DNA of 64,000 nucleotides from Streptomyces parvulus (lineage in GTDB: Bacteria > Actinomycetota > Actinomycetes > Streptomycetales > Streptomycetaceae): contig NZ_BMRX01000011.1 of assembly GCF_014648855.1 (NCBI RefSeq), positions 284,412 through 348,411 on the forward strand. Direction: 5' to 3'. Of this stretch, positions 57,301 through 64,000 are shown piece by piece (positions within the stretch are counted from its first letter, which is position 1; each line of letters opens with the position of its first letter). Under the pieces are notes generated by a model. It was given only the letters and a program-made list of their open reading frames with translations. It had not been told where the DNA came from and searched no databases. The position numbers were made by a program, and so were the translations under genes.

Positions 57301-59820
57301 GCCCACCTCGCGGGCCACCCGCGTGACCTGCTCCGCGAACGACGACAGCTGGTCGACCATCGTGTTCACGGTGGTGACCAGTTCGAGGATCTCGCCCTTC
57401 GCGTCGACGGTGATCTTCTTCGACAGGTCGCCCTTGGCCACGGCCGTGGTGACCTCGGCGATGTTGCGCACCTGCATGGTCAGGTTGTTGGCCATGCCGT
57501 TCACGGACTGGGTGAGGTCCTTCCAGGTGCCGGAGACCCCCTGGACCTCCGCCTGGCCGCCGAGGATGCCCTCGGTGCCCACCTCGCGCGCGACGCGCGT
57601 GACCTCCTGGGCGAACGACGACAGCTGGTCCACCATCGTGTTCAGCGTGTTCTTCAGCTCAAGGATCTCCCCGCGCGCGTCCACGGTGATCTTCTGCGAC
57701 AGGTCACCGCGCGCCACGGCCGTCGCGACCTGGGCGATGTTGCGCACCTGGGCGGTGAGGTTGCCAGCCATGCCGTTCACCGAGTCGGTGAGGTCGCGCC
57801 ACACACCGGCCACGCCGGGGACCTGCGCCTGGCCGCCGAGACGCCCCTCGGTGCCCACCTCGCGGGCCACCCGCGTGACCTGCTCCGCGAAGGACGACAG
57901 CTGGTCCACCATCGTGTTGATGGTGTTCTTCAGCTCAAGGATCTCCCCGCGCGCGTCCACTGTGATCTTCTGCGACAGGTCACCGCGCGCCACGGCCGTC
58001 GTCACCTGCGCGATGTTGCGCACCTGGGAGGTCAGGTTCCCCGCCATCGAGTTGACGGAGTCCGTCAGCTCCTTCCAGGTCCCCGACACGCCGTCCACCC
58101 GGGCCTGACCGCCGAGGCGGCCCTCCGTGCCCACGTCCCGGGCCATCCGGGTCACCTGGTCGGCGAAGCTGGAGAGCTGGTCGACCATGGTGTTGACGGT
58201 GTTCTTCAGCTGGAGCATCTCGCCGGAGACGTCCACCGTGACCTTCTGCGACAGGTCGCCGTTGGCCACCGCCGTCGTCACCTGGGCGATGTTCCGCACC
58301 TGGCCGGTGAGGTTGCGGAACGCGGTGTTGACCGAGTCCGTGAGGTCCTTCCACGTCCCCGCCGCACCCGGCACCTGCGCCTGGCCGCCCAGCTCGCCCT
58401 CGACCCCGACCTCACGGGCCACCCGCGTCACCTCGGCACCGAAGCTGGAGAGCTGGTCCACCATCGTGTTGACGGTGTTCTTCAGCTCCAGCATCTCGCC
58501 GGCCACGTCCACCGTGACCTTCTGCGACAGGTCACCACTGGCCACGGCGGTCGTCACCGCGGCGATGTCCCGCACCTGCGTGGTCAGGTTCCGGAAGACC
58601 GTGTTGACGGAGTCCGTCAGGTCCTTCCAGATCCCGGCCGCGCCCGGCACGTTCGCCTGACCGCCCAGCTGGCCCTCGCCGCCGGTCTCGTTGGCCACGC
58701 GCGTGACCTCGTCCGCGAAGATCCGCAGCGTCTCGGTCATCTGGTTGATCGTCTCGGCGAGCTGCGCGACCTCGCCCCTAGCCGGCACCGTCACCTTCTT
58801 CGACAGGTCGCCGTTGGCCACCGCCGTCGTCACGTGGGAGATCTCGCGCACCTGGGCCGTCAGGTTCCCGGCCATGGTGTTGACGGAGTCGGTCAGCTCC
58901 TTCCACACCCCGGCCACGCCCGGCACCTGCGCCTGCCCGCCCAGGGCGCCCTCGGTGCCCACCTCGCGGGCCACCCGCGTCACCTCGGAGGAGAACGCCG
59001 AGAGCTGGTCCACCATCGTGTTGACGGTGTTCTTCAGCTCCAGCATCTCGCCGGCCACGTGCACCGTCACCTTGCGCGACAGGTCGCCCTTGGCCACCGC
59101 CGTCGTCACCAGCGCGATGTCCCGCACCTGCGCGGTGAGCCGGTACGCCATGGTGTTGACGGAGTCCGTCAGGTCCTTCCACGAACCGGACATCCCGCGC
59201 ACCCGGGCCTGGCCGCCCAGCTTGCCCTCGGTCCCGACCTCGCTGGCCACCCGCGTGACCTCGTCGGTGAAGGTCGACAGCTGGTCGACCAGGTTGTTCA
59301 CGGTCCGCCCGACCTTCAGGAACTCACCGCGCAGCGGCTGCCCGGCCCCTTCCTCCACCTGCGTCCGCAGCTCCATGCGCGGCGACAGATCACCGTCCGC
59401 CACCGCCGACAGCACCCGGCTGACCTCGGAGACGGGCCGTACGAGGTCGTCGACCAGCGCGTTCGAGTTGTCGATCGCGGTCGCCCAGGCGCCGTCGCAG
59501 GCCCCCGTCTCCAGCCGCTCGGTGAGCTTCCCCTCACGCCCGACCACGCGCCGCACCCGCGCCAGCTCGCCCGTGAGGTGCAGATTGCGGTCGGCCACCT
59601 CGTTGAAGACGGCCGCGATCTCCGACATCACGCCGTCGCCGGACACCGTCAGCCGCTTGCGGAAGTTGCCCTCCCGCATCGAGACCAGCGCCGCGAGCAG
59701 GCGATTCAGCGCGGCCGTGTCCACCGGCGTACTGCCGCCCCGCGATGTGCCCTTCTTACTCAGGGACGGTCCGCCTTTCGCGCGCGTCTTCGTGGCCCGC
59801 GTCGCTGCGCCAGACTCCAC
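54349..59820 (-). CDS. osaA: Hybrid sensor histidine kinase OsaA with ten-unit HAMP array
   Basis: A 1,823-residue soluble-looking hybrid kinase. Residues about 60-1100 hold ten tandem units of about 92 residues, each carrying LGGQA and a pair of HAMP-like coiled-coil helices. A GAF domain (about 1130-1290) and a long coiled coil (LREKSEEL-type heptads) follow. Next come HisKA with the His in FLANMSHELRTPLNSLL (about 1365), HATPase (NLLSNAVKFTDSG, GTGLGLSISREIAQL) and a C-terminal receiver (VLIVDDDIRNVFAL, VVLMDIMMPEMDGY, YVTKPVD). There is no transmembrane helix. GTG 59820 has GGGAGGG 6 nt upstream. Known role in Streptomyces: osmotic adaptation. Confidence 0.9.
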   Translation of the reverse strand: MESGAATRATKTRAKGGPSLSKKGTSRGGSTPVDTAALNRLLAALVSMREGNFRKRLTVSGDGVMSEIAAVFNEVADRNLHLTGELARVRRVVGREGKLTERLETGACDGAWATAIDNSNALVDDLVRPVSEVSRVLSAVADGDLSPRMELRTQVEEGAGQPLRGEFLKVGRTVNNLVDQLSTFTDEVTRVASEVGTEGKLGGQARVRGMSGSWKDLTDSVNTMAYRLTAQVRDIALVTTAVAKGDLSRKVTVHVAGEMLELKNTVNTMVDQLSAFSSEVTRVAREVGTEGALGGQAQVPGVAGVWKELTDSVNTMAGNLTAQVREISHVTTAVANGDLSKKVTVPARGEVAQLAETINQMTETLRIFADEVTRVANETGGEGQLGGQANVPGAAGIWKDLTDSVNTVFRNLTTQVRDIAAVTTAVASGDLSQKVTVDVAGEMLELKNTVNTMVDQLSSFGAEVTRVAREVGVEGELGGQAQVPGAAGTWKDLTDSVNTAFRNLTGQVRNIAQVTTAVANGDLSQKVTVDVSGEMLQLKNTVNTMVDQLSSFADQVTRMARDVGTEGRLGGQARVDGVSGTWKELTDSVNSMAGNLTSQVRNIAQVTTAVARGDLSQKITVDARGEILELKNTINTMVDQLSSFAEQVTRVAREVGTEGRLGGQAQVPGVAGVWRDLTDSVNGMAGNLTAQVRNIAQVATAVARGDLSQKITVDARGEILELKNTLNTMVDQLSSFAQEVTRVAREVGTEGILGGQAEVQGVSGTWKDLTQSVNGMANNLTMQVRNIAEVTTAVAKGDLSKKITVDAKGEILELVTTVNTMVDQLSSFAEQVTRVAREVGTEGILGGQAHVPGVVGIWKDLSDNVNLMAKNLTVQVRNISQVAAAVANGDLTRTVTIEARGEVAQLAETFNTMVKTLSSFAEQVTKVAREVGTDGILGGQAHVPGVSGTWKDLTESVNQMASNLTGQVRNIAMVTTAIAKGDLTKKIDIDARGEILELKTTINTMVDQLSSFAEEVTRVAREVGTEGQLGGQARVRDVDGTWRDLTESVNEMAGNLTRQVRAIARVATAVTRGDLNLKIDVDASGEISELQDYINKMIANLRDTTIANKEQDWLKGNLARISGLMQGRRDLQDVASLIMSELTPVVSAQHGAFFLAMPLVDGQDQAGAQEDQYELRMLGSYGYSMGSMPTSFRPGEALVGTAAEEKRTILVENAPSGYLKISSGLGEAPPAQVIVLPVLFEGQVLGVIELASFTPFTQIQKDFLNQIAEMIATSVNTISVNTKTEVLLSQSQELTEQLRERSEELEQRQKALQSSNAELEEKAELLAQQNRDIEVKNTEIEEARQVLEERAEQLAVSMRYKSEFLANMSHELRTPLNSLLILAKLLADNADANLSPKQVEFAETIHGAGSDLLQLINDILDLSKVEAGKMDVSPTRIALVQLVDYVEATFRPLTAEKGLDLSVRVSPELPATLHTDEQRLLQVLRNLLSNAVKFTDSGAVELVIRPARDDVPQGIREQLLEAGSMTDPDAELIAFSVSDTGIGIAASKMRVIFEAFKQADGTTSRKYGGTGLGLSISREIAQLLGGEIHAQSEPGRGSTFTLYLPLRPSELPSHGYPQPLPPAGGRELPAAPAPADEQPESEVETPAEVRSYQDSQNGAAALFRRRRRTAETDELPAVRERQPDAEREATAQAARGIRFGGQKVLIVDDDIRNVFALTSVLEQHGLSVLYAENGREGIEVLEQHEDVAVVLMDIMMPEMDGYATTTAIRRMPQFAGLPIIALTAKAMKGDREKAIESGASDYVTKPVDPDHLLTVMQQWMREE
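56560..59270. repeat. Ten imperfect tandem 276-bp repeats inside osaA
   Basis: The LGGQA-coding segment recurs at a 276-bp period from about 59215 to about 56735. Several neighbouring units are nearly identical at the DNA level, for example in the 57280-58110 stretch. The array could recombine and could also collapse in assembly. Confidence 0.85.
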
Positions 59821-60211
59821 TGTGTCCCTCCCGCAGGGGTCGACCGATACTGCTGTGCCCGGCTGCCACCGCTCGGCGGACCGGTTACTGCCGCGTACTG
59901 CCTGTGATGCCGAGGGGGCCGGCCCGGCTCACCGGACCGCTCCAGGGGCTGCTGCCCAATCCACTCGGCGTGCATTCACCTGCCCGGACCTCACAAGAAG
60001 CCTGCCCAGTGTTTCACCCCGGCCGAACCAGGCCATAACAGTTCGGCAGCTTCGCACATCGTCCGCACACCCTCTGGGCGGAAACACTGCAGACCGGCAT
60101 CCGCATGGACGGCGAAGGTAAGTAACCTTGCATGCGGCTGTCCAGCCACACCGGTGCGTCCGGTCTGGACGGTGGCACGGAGACGAAGCGGGCATCGGAG
60201 GGGCGGCCGGA
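59821..60211. promoter_or_regulatory. Divergent osaA-osaC intergenic region
   Basis: A 391-bp gap between the two divergent starts. I looked for a SigB-type -10 (GGGTAC/T) on the osaC strand and saw none. A nested inverted repeat at 60101-60137 is the main structured element. The osaA ribosome-binding site lies at the left end. Confidence 0.6.
60101..60137. promoter_or_regulatory. Nested inverted repeat upstream of osaC
   Basis: CCGCATG (60101-60107) pairs with CATGCGG (60131-60137). Inside it AAGGT (60115-60119) pairs with ACCTT (60125-60129) around AAGTA. The two arms are offset by 6 nt. It is a candidate operator or 5' UTR hairpin 75 bp before osaC. Confidence 0.45.
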
Positions 60212-62962
60212 ATGACCACCGGACTGATCCCGGGGGAGCAGCCCCCGGATCCCGGGCCGACGGGCGGACTGCCGCAGCAGCGGCACGACCCGGTCGGCCA
60301 GGAGGCCGTGCAAGGGGAGAGAGGGTCGAGGAGTTCTGTGATCACCGCGCGCGCGGCCGCCAGCTTCGAGCCCGTCGGGCGGTCCGTGGCGAGTGCCCGG
60401 TCCTTCGTCCGCGACACGCTCCAGGGCTGGGGCCATGCCGACATCGTCGACGACGCCGTGGTGCTGACCAGCGAACTCGTGACCAACGCCGTCGTGCACG
60501 CCGGCACCACCGCCGACGTCGAGTGCATGCGCAGCGACGACGGCGTACGGATCGAGGTCGCCGACCACTATCCGGAACGCGAGGTCCCGCTTCAGGGCTC
60601 CCCCGCCGGCATGGGCAGCCCCGACCGGGAGGGCGGCCGCGGCCTCCAGCTCTGCGCGGCCCTCGCCGACCGCTGGGGCGTGGAGTACACGCCCACGCAC
60701 AAGAACGTCTGGTTCCACCTCCACCTGCCCGAGCGCCCGGTCGGCACCCGCACGGCCGGCCCCTCGCTCCCCGCCGACCTGCTGCCGCTCGCCGACGGCC
60801 GGGTCCGCGTCGCCGTCGTCCAGATCGACCGCACGGGCTCCGTCACGTCCTGGAACGAGGACGCCGAGGACCTCTTCGGCTACGCCGCCGAGCAGGTCGT
60901 CGGCAAGCCGCTCACCGACCTCGCCGCCTGGCCGCACACGCCGGGCACCAGCACCGGCATCGCCGAGGCCCTCCAGCTCTCCCGCTGGGAGGGCAGCTAC
61001 GGCATGCGCGGCGCCAACGGCCGCGTCACGCCGGTCTACGCCTCCCACCTCCGCGTCCGCGACGCCGAGGGCGAACCGTCCACGGTCTGCCTCCTCGTCC
61101 GGGACCACGAGCGCGCGGTCCTCCAGACCCCGATGCGGGTACCGGCCGCCGACACCTCGTCCTCCGAGGGCCAGAGCACCGACCCGTTCGAGGTCTTCAT
61201 CGGCTCCCCCGCCCCGGACGACCTCGACGGACTCCTCCAGCGCACGGTCGAACGCGCCCGCGACATGCTCGACGCCGACGCCGCCTTCCTGCTCCTGGCC
61301 ACCGACGACGAGACGGAACTGGAGGTCCGCGCCTCCACCGGCCTGCCCTCCGCGCGCCAGCGCTTCGCCCGCGTCCCCGTGGAGGCCGGCCCCGGCCGCT
61401 ACGGCTCCGCCCGCATGCCCGCCGTCCACGACGACCTGGAGTCCGTCCCCGGCGCCGTCCCGCTGCTCAACAGCACCGGCATGCGCTCGGTCGTCACCGT
61501 CCCCCTCAAGGTGGAGGGCCGCCTCACCGGCTCCCTCGGCGTCGCGGCGGAGGCACCCGGCCGGTACTCCAACGAGGAGGCGCTGCGCCTCCAGTTCGCC
61601 GCCGACCGCATCGCCCTGGCCGTCGAGTCGGCACGCCTGGGCGAGCTGGAGCGGCTGCGCCGCGGCTCGCTCAGCTTCCTCGTCGAGGCCTCCGACCTCC
61701 TCGCCGGCACCCTCGACCGCGACCAGACGCTGGCCCTGATGGCCCAGATGACGGTTCCCACCCTCGCCACCTGGTGCGCTGTCTACACCATCGCCGACCA
61801 GGCCTCCGACCCGTACCTCTCCTACGTCCTGCACGAGGACGAGGAGCTGATCGACGGCATCAAGTCCCTGCTGTCGAAGATCGCGCCGCCCGACCCGGTC
61901 CCCACCCCGGGTGCCCGCGTGTGGACGGCGCCGGCCGAGATGGCCCACCAGGCGGCGCTGCGCACCTCCATGCGCGACCTCGGCCTCAGCGGCGGCTCGC
62001 CCCACCAGCTGAGCAGCGGCATCGGCCCGACCCTCGCCACCGCCTCCGCGGTGGGCGGCGAGACGGTGGTCCTCCCGCTGGTCGCCCGCAACCGCGTCAT
62101 CGGCATGCTCACCCTCGGCAAGCCCACGGACGACCACTTCCGCCAGGAGATCCTGGAACTCGCCGAGGACCTCTCCCGCCGTGCCGCCCTGGCCCTGGAC
62201 AACGCCCGCCTGTACTCGGAGCGCACGGCCATCAGCCAGTCCCTCCAGCGCAGCCTCCTGCCGCCCGAACTGCCCCTCATCGACGGCGTCGAGGTCGAGG
62301 TCATCTACCGCGCGGCCGGCGAGGGCAACGAGGTCGGCGGAGACTTCTACGACCTCTTCCCGATCAGCGACGGCGCCTACGGCTTCGCCATCGGCGACGT
62401 CTGCGGTACGGGCCCGAACGCGGCGGCCGTCACGGGCCTGGCCCGGCACGCCCTGCGCCTGCTCGCCCGCGAGGGCCTCAGCGGCCCGGCGGTCCTGGAG
62501 CGCCTCAACTCGGCCATCCTCGACGAGGGCGCCCGCAGCCGCTTCCTGACGCTGCTGTACGGCGAGATGCGGCCGCAGGAGGACGGCAGCGCGGAGCTGA
62601 AGGTGGTCTGCGCCGGGCACCCGCTGCCGCTCCGCCTGCGCCAGGACGGCTCGGTCGAACCGGCCGCCGAGCCCCAGCCGCTCCTCGGCGTGATCGAGGA
62701 CCTGGAGCTCTACGAGGAGACGGTCACCCTCGACCCGGGCGACGTCCTGCTCTGTGTCACGGACGGCGTCACCGAGCGCCGCGAGGGCACCCGCATGCTG
62801 GGCGACGATGGCCTCGCCGACGTCCTGACGTCGTGCACGGGTCTGACGGCGGGTGCGGTGGCCGCACGCATCATGCGTGCGGTGGAGCGTTTCGCCTCTG
62901 ACGCCCCGTCCGACGACATGGCGATCCTCGCGATGCGCGTACCGGAGCCCCACGCCGACTGA
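60212..62962 (+). CDS. osaC: OsaC: RsbW-like kinase, PAS, GAF and PP2C phosphatase fusion
   Basis: A 916-residue multidomain regulator. An HATPase anti-sigma-type domain is at about 45-165 (LTSELVTNAVVHAGTTADVE, GGRGLQLCAALADRWGVE). A PAS domain follows at about 195-310 (VQIDRTGSVTSWNEDAEDLFGYAAE), then two GAF domains at about 330-490 and 510-670. A SpoIIE-type PP2C is at about 690-910 (AGEGNEVGGDFYDLFP, FAIGDVCGTGPNAAAVTGLAR, LLCVTDGVTERREG, SDDMAILAMR). In S. coelicolor OsaC modulates SigB after osmotic stress. ATG 60212 follows GGAGGGG. The gene is divergent from osaA. Confidence 0.9.
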   Translation: MTTGLIPGEQPPDPGPTGGLPQQRHDPVGQEAVQGERGSRSSVITARAAASFEPVGRSVASARSFVRDTLQGWGHADIVDDAVVLTSELVTNAVVHAGTTADVECMRSDDGVRIEVADHYPEREVPLQGSPAGMGSPDREGGRGLQLCAALADRWGVEYTPTHKNVWFHLHLPERPVGTRTAGPSLPADLLPLADGRVRVAVVQIDRTGSVTSWNEDAEDLFGYAAEQVVGKPLTDLAAWPHTPGTSTGIAEALQLSRWEGSYGMRGANGRVTPVYASHLRVRDAEGEPSTVCLLVRDHERAVLQTPMRVPAADTSSSEGQSTDPFEVFIGSPAPDDLDGLLQRTVERARDMLDADAAFLLLATDDETELEVRASTGLPSARQRFARVPVEAGPGRYGSARMPAVHDDLESVPGAVPLLNSTGMRSVVTVPLKVEGRLTGSLGVAAEAPGRYSNEEALRLQFAADRIALAVESARLGELERLRRGSLSFLVEASDLLAGTLDRDQTLALMAQMTVPTLATWCAVYTIADQASDPYLSYVLHEDEELIDGIKSLLSKIAPPDPVPTPGARVWTAPAEMAHQAALRTSMRDLGLSGGSPHQLSSGIGPTLATASAVGGETVVLPLVARNRVIGMLTLGKPTDDHFRQEILELAEDLSRRAALALDNARLYSERTAISQSLQRSLLPPELPLIDGVEVEVIYRAAGEGNEVGGDFYDLFPISDGAYGFAIGDVCGTGPNAAAVTGLARHALRLLAREGLSGPAVLERLNSAILDEGARSRFLTLLYGEMRPQEDGSAELKVVCAGHPLPLRLRQDGSVEPAAEPQPLLGVIEDLELYEETVTLDPGDVLLCVTDGVTERREGTRMLGDDGLADVLTSCTGLTAGAVAARIMRAVERFASDAPSDDMAILAMRVPEPHAD

Positions 62963-62985
62963 CCCGGACCGATCAGGGCATGCGA

Positions 62986-63013
62986 AAGGCCCCGCCCGAA
63001 TGGGCGGGGCCTT
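62986..63013. terminator. Bidirectional terminator between osaC and tRNA-Thr
   Basis: AAGGCCCCGCCC pairs perfectly with GGGCGGGGCCTT around a GAAT loop. It lies between the osaC stop and the 3' end of the convergent tRNA gene. Confidence 0.88.
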
Positions 63014-63021
63014 CGTGATGG

Positions 63022-63094
63022 AGCCCCCAAACGGAATCGAACCGTTGACCTTCTCCTTACCATGGAGACGCTCTGCCGACTGAGCTATGGGGGC
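63022..63094 (-). tRNA. tRNA-Thr (anticodon GGU)
   Basis: A 73-nt cloverleaf. The acceptor stem GCCCCCA pairs with TGGGGGC. The D arm is GCTC...GAGC, the anticodon stem TCTCC/GGAGA encloses the loop ATGGTAA with anticodon GGT, and the T arm is AACGG-TTCGATT-CCGTT. The discriminator is T, and CCA is not encoded. It reads ACC and ACU codons. Confidence 0.97.
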
Positions 63095-63172
63095 TTGTCG
63101 CTTTCGGGTTTCCCCGCGGCAACGGAATAGATCATACCCCGAACGAACGGGTGCTCCCAACCATCCGCCCGG

Positions 63173-63850
63173 TCAGAACGCGGGCTGCAGAAGACCGCCC
63201 AGCGCGTTGCACGCGGACACTATCCGCTGCATGTCCCGCCTGGTCAGCGAGGCGTCGACCGGCAGGGCGAGCGTCTCGTCGACGGCCCGTTCGGTCTCCG
63301 GCAGCGACACACACCGGCGGAATCCGGGCAGCCGGTGCACGGGCGTCTTCACCGGCACCCGGCAGTCGACTCCGCGTCCCCTCACGGCGCGTGCGAAGGC
63401 GTCCCGGTCCGGCCGGCCGTTGCCCGGCACCCGCACGACGTACTGCTGATAGGTGTGCCCGTCGCCCCAGTCGGGGGTCCGCACGCCCCTCAGTTTCCCG
63501 TCGAGGTAGGCCGCCCGTTCCCTGCGCCGCGCTATCTCGTCGTAGGGCACCTCGGACTCGCCCTGTTCCAGCACGAGGAGCCCGTGCCGCCGGCCGATCG
63601 CGTGCAGCGGGCCCATGTCGGCCGGCCGTCCGAACCGGTGCACGGCGACGACGGCTGCCGTCCGCGACGTCAACGACGCCTCCACCGCGGCGGCGTCGAG
63701 GCAGTAGGTCGCCGGGTCTATGTCGGCGAACACCGGCAGCGCACCGGCCATGGCCACGGCCTCGGCGACTTCCACGTTGCCGAAGGCAGGTACGACGACC
63801 TCGTCACCGACTCCGACGCCGGCGGCCCTTAGCATTGCTGAGGTACCCAT
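63173..63850 (-). CDS. Truncated DegT/DnrJ/EryC1/StrS aminotransferase-like protein lacking the PLP-lysine segment
   Basis: A 225-residue protein clearly of the DegT family: GVGVGDEVVVPAFGNVEVAE, ALPVFADIDPATYCLDAAAVE and VVAVHRFGRPADMGPLH. It then jumps from LLVLEQGESEVPYDEI to C-terminal-type sequence (TYQQYVVRVPGNGRPDRDAF, DETLALPVDASLT). About 100 residues that would hold the catalytic lysine, and the N-terminal helix, are missing. The frame is open throughout, so it is probably a real non-catalytic protein. ATG 63850 starts it, with no clear ribosome-binding site. It lies just downstream of an rRNA operon. Confidence 0.75.
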   Translation of the reverse strand: MGTSAMLRAAGVGVGDEVVVPAFGNVEVAEAVAMAGALPVFADIDPATYCLDAAAVEASLTSRTAAVVAVHRFGRPADMGPLHAIGRRHGLLVLEQGESEVPYDEIARRRERAAYLDGKLRGVRTPDWGDGHTYQQYVVRVPGNGRPDRDAFARAVRGRGVDCRVPVKTPVHRLPGFRRCVSLPETERAVDETLALPVDASLTRRDMQRIVSACNALGGLLQPAF

Positions 63851-63899
63851 ACGAAGGATCGTCGTAGCGCAATGTGAACTTCAAGTGACGGTAAACAAA

Positions 63900-63941
63900 A
63901 AAGGGTTGGACCCAGAACCGAAGTTCTGGGTCCAACCCTTT
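63900..63941 (-). terminator. rRNA operon intrinsic terminator
   Basis: On the minus strand AAAGGGTTGGACCCAGAAC pairs perfectly with its complement around a TTCG loop and is followed by TTTTTTGTTT. This is a textbook intrinsic terminator 8 nt after the 5S rRNA 3' end. Confidence 0.95.
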
Positions 63942-63949
63942 CAATGATT

Positions 63950-64000
63950 GTTCGGCGGCGTCCTACTCTCCCACAGGGTCCCCCCTGCAGTACCATCGGC
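63950..64000 (-). rRNA. 5S ribosomal RNA, 3' part (runs off window)
   Basis: The minus strand reads GCCGATGGTACTGCAGGGGG and then ...GTGGGAGAGTAGGACGCCGC CGAAC, the conserved actinobacterial 5S rRNA 3' half. The operon is transcribed leftward, so 23S and 16S genes should lie beyond the right edge. Confidence 0.93.

Noticed and set aside
54388..59907. A 1,839-codon open frame on the plus strand opposite osaA
   Set aside because: It is the antisense shadow of the HAMP-array kinase, with His/Arg/Leu-rich repetitive translation and no recognisable fold.
63173..63850. A pseudogene call for the truncated DegT-like gene
   Set aside because: The frame is intact, both conserved blocks are well preserved, and I recall a similar short protein at this position in other Streptomyces.

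Overview
The window is high-GC actinobacterial chromosome, almost certainly from a Streptomyces species. It is dense with Streptomyces core genes (rshA, miaA/miaB, gluABCD with gluR/gluK, recA-recX, ftsK-rimO-pgsA-cinA-clgR, osaA/osaB/osaC) and GTG/TTG starts are common. The gene order matches, as I remember it, the right-hand core region of S. coelicolor (around SCO5745 to SCO5801). I could not search to confirm this. There is no prophage, insertion sequence, CRISPR array or large biosynthetic cluster. The left edge cuts a siderophore synthetase gene and the right edge cuts a 5S rRNA gene.

Layout. 1-2.4 kb: a siderophore-type pair (IucA/IucC synthetase, partial, and a class III aminotransferase). 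2.7-5.2 kb: two tandem lipoprotein serine proteases. 5.3-16.6 kb: hflX, an M1 peptidase, the (p)ppGpp enzyme rshA, dapF, a membrane protein and miaA, two small proteins on the other strand, an extradiol-dioxygenase-fold protein and miaB. 16.7-20.8 kb: a NarL-type two-component pair, a cation/proton antiporter with its regulatory subunit, and a MazG-like protein. 20.9-27.7 kb: a glutamate region with an orphan TAXI binding protein, gluK/gluR, and the gluABCD ABC importer. 27.9-30.8 kb: an FAD monooxygenase, then cysteine dioxygenase and rhodanese genes behind a cysteine-rich leader peptide. 30.8-35.2 kb: recX, recA, a MOSC protein, an AI-2E family permease and a DUF3046 protein. 35.3-44.9 kb: an alpha/alpha-toroid protein, an AraC-AzlC-AzlD operon, a 1,697-residue Lhr-type helicase and a Nei/Fpg glycosylase. 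44.4-53.1 kb: SRPBCC protein, small membrane protein, Dps, clgR, cinA, pgsA, rimO, a RodZ-like protein and ftsK. 53.3-63 kb: the osmoadaptation locus osaB, osaA and divergent osaC. 63-64 kb: tRNA-Thr, a truncated DegT-type protein, an rRNA terminator and the 3' end of 5S rRNA.

How the parts work together. Several blocks are tight operons with 1-4 nt overlaps: gluC-gluD, CDO-rhodanese, araC-azlC-azlD, rimO-pgsA-cinA, and the NarL-type kinase-regulator pair. The osa locus joins a multi-HAMP hybrid kinase, a response regulator and a SigB-type anti-sigma/phosphatase protein. The glu locus joins a sensor pair, a candidate operator with an 11-bp repeat period, an importer and a second membrane-anchored candidate binding protein.

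Most notable for follow-up are the 28-residue cysteine-rich leader peptide upstream of cysteine dioxygenase, the orphan TAXI protein beside the glutamate-sensing kinase, the candidate GluR operator, the ten-copy 92-residue HAMP array in OsaA, the tandem proteases, an RSH enzyme with an altered synthetase domain, and a DegT-type protein lacking its PLP-lysine region.
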